Of a stretch of 64,000 nt of DNA, positions 59,622-64,000 are shown piece by piece. The stretch is from Pyricularia pennisetigena (taxonomy: Eukaryota; Ascomycota; Sordariomycetes; Magnaporthales; Pyriculariaceae). The notes beneath the pieces were generated by a model, which saw nothing but the letters and a program-made list of their open reading frames with translations, ran no database searches and was not told the origin of the DNA. A program made the position numbers and the translations under genes. The stretch lies in contig NW_021940918.1 of the NCBI RefSeq assembly GCF_004337985.1, forward strand, positions 1,550,001 through 1,614,000, written 5' to 3'. The first letter of the stretch is position 1, and each line of letters starts with the position of its first letter.

Positions 59622-60704
59622 TTAACGGCCAAAAGCCTTGTCAAAGCCAGTCAAGGTGTACCTGTAACGGACCTTGTTGTCCTTGACACCCTCGACCGCC
59701 TTCTTGCAGCCCTCCTCCGACACGTCAACCGTCTCAACCCACGGCTTGACGTTCTTCTCGGCGGCCAGCTTCAACATGTCATCCATCTCCTGGTGGTTGC
59801 CGAGGTGGCTGCCGGTCAGCTTGGCAGCGTTGGGGGCAAAGGCGAAAGCGGTGAGCTCCGGCATGGGCTTGTCCGAGATGCCGACGGTATGGAACTGGCC
59901 CCCGATGTTGAGCGTTGACATGTAGGCCGGAAGGTCGAACTGGTCAAGGGCATCGGCGGCGTTGAGGATGAAGTCGAACGTGAAGGCATAGGGCTTGTGC
60001 CAGTCCTCGTCGGAGCTGACGATGACCTCCTTGGCGCCCAGCTTCTTCGCGTCCTCGACCTTGCTCTTTGAGTGCGTGATGGCGTACGTCTCGGCGCCGA
60101 GAGCCTTGGAAAATTGCACACCCAGGTGGCCCAGGCCGCCGATGCCGACGATGGCGACCTTCTTTCCCGGGCCGACTCCGGCGCGGAACAGCGGGGAATA
60201 GACGGTGATTCCGGCGCACAGCAGCGGCGCAGCAATCTCGGTCTCGAGTCCGTCGGGGATCTTGAAGGTGAAGTACTCGTGCGCGCGGATGTGGCTGGCG
60301 TAGCCGCCGTGTGCGCTGCTGCCGTCCTCGTACTTTGCATTGTACGTGTCCACCATGTGCGGGCAGTAGTTTTCGTTTTTGCTCTGGCAGACCTTGCACT
60401 TCAGGCATGCCCAGACCTGGGCGCCCACTCCGACGCGGTCGCCCTCCTTGATCTCGGACCTGACCTTGCTGCCCACCCGGACGGCGCGGCCGACCACCTC
60501 GTGGCCGACGCAGAGCGGGCCCTGGAAGTCGCCCCAGCCGCCAGTAAGGGTGTGGATGTCTGACCCGCACACGCCGCACGCCTCGATCTCGACGTCGACG
60601 TCATAGTCTTCAAAGGGCTTAGGCTTGAGCTCCTGCTTGGAAAACTTGTTCCACGTCTTGGGCGAGTCGACGCAGAAGCCTTCGAAAGTTTCGGGGTAAC
60701 CCAT
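59622..60704 (-). CDS. Zinc-dependent NADP(H) alcohol dehydrogenase, CAD/Adh6 type
   Basis: This medium-chain dehydrogenase reduces aldehydes, often aromatic or branched, with NADPH. The single-exon frame from MGYPETFEGFCV gives 360 residues, the usual length; an in-frame ATG lies two codons upstream. Zinc-site motifs are ACGVCGSDIH and GHEVVG. The structural zinc Cys cluster is CLKCKVCQSKNENYC. The Rossmann motif is GIGGLGHLG, followed by the HSKSKVEDAKKLGAKEVI block with basic residues, in line with an NADP preference. SHLGNHQEMDDML is typical of the cinnamyl alcohol dehydrogenase group. It lies next to the thymine salvage pair but no biochemical link is evident. Third-position G/C is very high, giving long antisense frames. 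Confidence 0.92.
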   Translation of the reverse strand: MGYPETFEGFCVDSPKTWNKFSKQELKPKPFEDYDVDVEIEACGVCGSDIHTLTGGWGDFQGPLCVGHEVVGRAVRVGSKVRSEIKEGDRVGVGAQVWACLKCKVCQSKNENYCPHMVDTYNAKYEDGSSAHGGYASHIRAHEYFTFKIPDGLETEIAAPLLCAGITVYSPLFRAGVGPGKKVAIVGIGGLGHLGVQFSKALGAETYAITHSKSKVEDAKKLGAKEVIVSSDEDWHKPYAFTFDFILNAADALDQFDLPAYMSTLNIGGQFHTVGISDKPMPELTAFAFAPNAAKLTGSHLGNHQEMDDMLKLAAEKNVKPWVETVDVSEEGCKKAVEGVKDNKVRYRYTLTGFDKAFGR

Positions 60705-61756
60705 TTTCAAAGAGGTTGTGGTATTGATGACTGGAATGTGTTATTTTTGGGGTTTAGAAAAGTGATAGGGATCAAGTCGATGCGACAGTGATCAGGGTCT
60801 AGATGGCGATCTAGGTGTTGTTTTGTCTACAAATCAAAAAGTGAATATTGAAATCTCAAGACATGAAACTGCAACCAAACCCGCCGTGGTCACTTGTTTA
60901 TATACACCGGCTGATATCATTATACCACAATGCACACTGGGCATTGTATTATTCACCTACCTATCCCCTATGCTAGTTTAGGAGAGGACGTAGGTTGCCA
61001 CCGGTGGGTTCTGGCGATTTGCTAGCTTAATGTGGATATCAGTTGGGTGACGTAGTTGACTGACTCTACCCGTCAAGAAAGCCTTGTAAATCAGATCCAG
61101 ACGCAGCATCATTCATGACGCGACAATGTCCAGAGCTTTGCGGGGAGTGTATTTTCCGCAACTTGGATCGCTGAATACCGGAAAATGAACCGTTTCTTGC
61201 GCTCCGCCCGCTCCGCCGCGGAGCAATACCGTACTCATTCCTCATACCCATCTTCATACGCCCGTCGATGGGATCAGAAATGACGCCACTAAAGAAGATG
61301 TACGGAATTCTCGTTGAAAGGTCAGAGATAGCAAGGAACCCAATATACTTCTGCACGACGTCTGTCGATGCAGCCTTTCGTCGGTCTCTCATGCTCTAGC
61401 CATGGCCTATCTTCCGTTCAATGACGTCAACGAAACATCTCGGATCGATAGTTCACCATCGGTATTCGCTGAAGGTGATGGTTCTGTCGATGAGAGTAGC
61501 AGCCTCTTGAATAATTTCCCCCCGTAAGACCGAGGTACAAGGTAGTTGGCAGTTGGTGATGATTTGTTTGTGAGAAAACACCCTCCGATCGTTATTTGCG
61601 TCCAACACCGTAAAGTGGTATTGACTCCACACTTGAAATCTCGGCAAATCGCGAGGACATGACACTGTACAGAGATCAAATCGTCATTTTGCGACTCGTA
61701 ACCCCGATTTTATCTCCATCTTTCCACACCAAATTGGTGAACCGCGAGCGGGTCTT
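60705..61756. other. Intergenic, unresolved open frames on minus strand
   Basis: The first 360 bases are the CAD gene's 5' flank. From 61066 to about 61680 the minus strand has one frame (same phase) with only a few stops (61453, about 61400, 61066). It contains blocks such as FQVWSQYHFTVLDAN and VQKYIGFLAISDLSTRIPYIFF. I do not recognise a family. It may be a decayed gene. Confidence 0.35.
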
Positions 61757-62436
61757 TTGTCAGGACGGAAGCCACCGGCCATCATGTTATGTTCGAGATA
61801 TTGGAACTCGGCCAAGGTGACGGCCGACGCATGGCCGATACCCGCGTCAAGGCGATTCATTTCACACCCATCATTGCACGCCCAATTCCCAAGAGAAGAT
61901 GCCATCCGTCATGACACATTGAAACCCTTGCGAGAAGTTCGGCAGCTAACCAAGCTCTGAGAGCCATTCGCATCACGTCTGGTTACGTTGCCAGTCTCGC
62001 GTGCTGGGAGACAGACATCAGAGACGGAGATCAGGAGCATGGCAGGATCGAAGACAGCGAGCTCAAGTACTCCAAGGTCTGCCGAGATTAGTATTTGGAG
62101 CACTACGCTGTACTAGCGGCGAACTCCGAGAAGGAGGTGATGTGATGCGCGGGGAAGCTTGCTACCGCACGTCACCTCGTTCAAGAGACAGGTCAAGCAT
62201 CGACTAAAACAGCCGCCCGTCCGCATCTCATTGTACGTATTCACATCGACTACCAGGGGCAAGGAACCGGTACGTTGTTGGCCGGGTCCGCTTTGGCTCG
62301 CGCCTAAGCTCACAGTGTTCCCATCTATTTTGGGAGCTCCCTCGAGGCCGTCCGAATCTATAAACGCCTAGGCTTCGCGGCTGTGGCGGCTTCGAAATGG
62401 AGATACCCCGGAGAGGCCGGAGGGGTGCTAATATAG
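61757..62436 (+). pseudogene. Decayed GNAT-family N-acetyltransferase gene
   Basis: A GNAT-like protein can be read with breaks. From about 61757 the frame gives AKVTADAWPIPASRRFI and LREVRQLTKL, ending in TGA at about 61958. One frame over, from about 61960, it gives RAIRITSGYVASLACWE, then LIVRIHIDYQGQGTGTLLAG (the Q/R-x-x-G-x-G/A acetyl-CoA loop: QGQGTG) and VRIYKRLGFAAV (the last GNAT strand). Stops interrupt this second frame at 62089-62091 (TAG), 62143-62145 (TGA) and 62305-62307 (TAA), before the terminal TAG at 62434. So there is one frame change and three nonsense codons. An intron could hide part of this but not all. I see no functional model. Confidence 0.65.
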
Positions 62437-62743
62437 CTACAGAGAAGTGCCAAGAGGGTTATATGCTGTGGCGGCCCCAAATATCCTCAGAACCCTACTG
62501 AAAAAAAAAGTTGCGAGATGAAAGAAAATGAGCCCAGACTCGGACGACACCGCCTAGGCAAGCCCCGCTACAATTCGGTAAACAGTAGGTTTGGCAATGA
62601 CAGGAGCTGTGCTGCTTGCCAAGTTATACTCATTTCTCATGCTGTCTGGTAAACTACACGATCCACACTTTCGGCGACCTTTTGGAACAAGAGTAGGTTC
62701 TCGATGGTGTCAAACCTGGCTGAGAAACCTTTACGTTCAACCT
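62437..62743. other. Intergenic, 3' flank of glucose-6-phosphate isomerase
   Basis: No gene seen. Confidence 0.5.

Positions 62744-64000
<1,257 letters not shown>

Noticed and set aside
59944..60579. Long Arg/Pro-rich frames overlapping the alcohol dehydrogenase gene
   Set aside because: Produced by high G/C in third codon positions; the real frame has all ADH motifs.

Overview
This is a nuclear stretch from a filamentous ascomycete, most likely a Sordariomycete. Genes are monocistronic, with short GT-AG introns of about 57 to 217 bp, CT-rich leaders and long A/T homopolymers between genes. Protein content is typically fungal: Zn2Cys6 regulator, Atg15, an Mkk-type MAPKK, fungal alpha-actinin, and a thymine dioxygenase that closely resembles my recollection of the Neurospora enzyme. 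The genus cannot be fixed by eye. I support 22 protein genes (two cut by the window edges), one decayed acetyltransferase gene, several simple repeats and one 21-base assembly gap. I found no tRNA, rRNA, CRISPR array or intact transposon.

Left part (1-22 kb): XPB/Ssl2 helicase (cut), CHY zinc-finger protein, proteasome alpha4, D-2-hydroxyglutarate dehydrogenase, a Zn2Cys6 transcription factor whose finger is split over three exons, alpha-actinin, a VPS9-domain Rab5 exchange factor, and the autophagic lipase Atg15.

Middle (22-43 kb): YL1/Vps72, a small secreted protein, a divergent ribosomal protein pair (uS8 and eS12), a parvulin, an SRA-YDG domain protein whose direct reading frame carries a TAG, Pus7, the cell-wall-integrity MAPKK, and DEAD-box helicase Dbp8 with a GC-AG intron. 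From 43 to 53 kb there are two gene-poor stretches of 4 to 5 kb, rich in homopolymers, flanking one acidic protein gene of unknown function.

Right part (53-64 kb): Iba57 Fe-S assembly factor, a Cwc23/DNAJC17-type J protein, then a divergent metabolic pair, thymine dioxygenase and isoorotate (5-carboxyuracil) decarboxylase. Together these convert thymine to uracil, so this pair is the clearest functional unit here. It is followed by a CAD/Adh6-type alcohol dehydrogenase, a decayed GNAT gene and the 3' part of glucose-6-phosphate isomerase. Exon joins were derived by hand from splice-site consensus, phase and conserved protein motifs. I did not find a convincing undescribed system. The best leads are the SRA-YDG gene, the C-terminal Cys repeats of Atg15, the decayed GNAT gene and the GC-AG intron.
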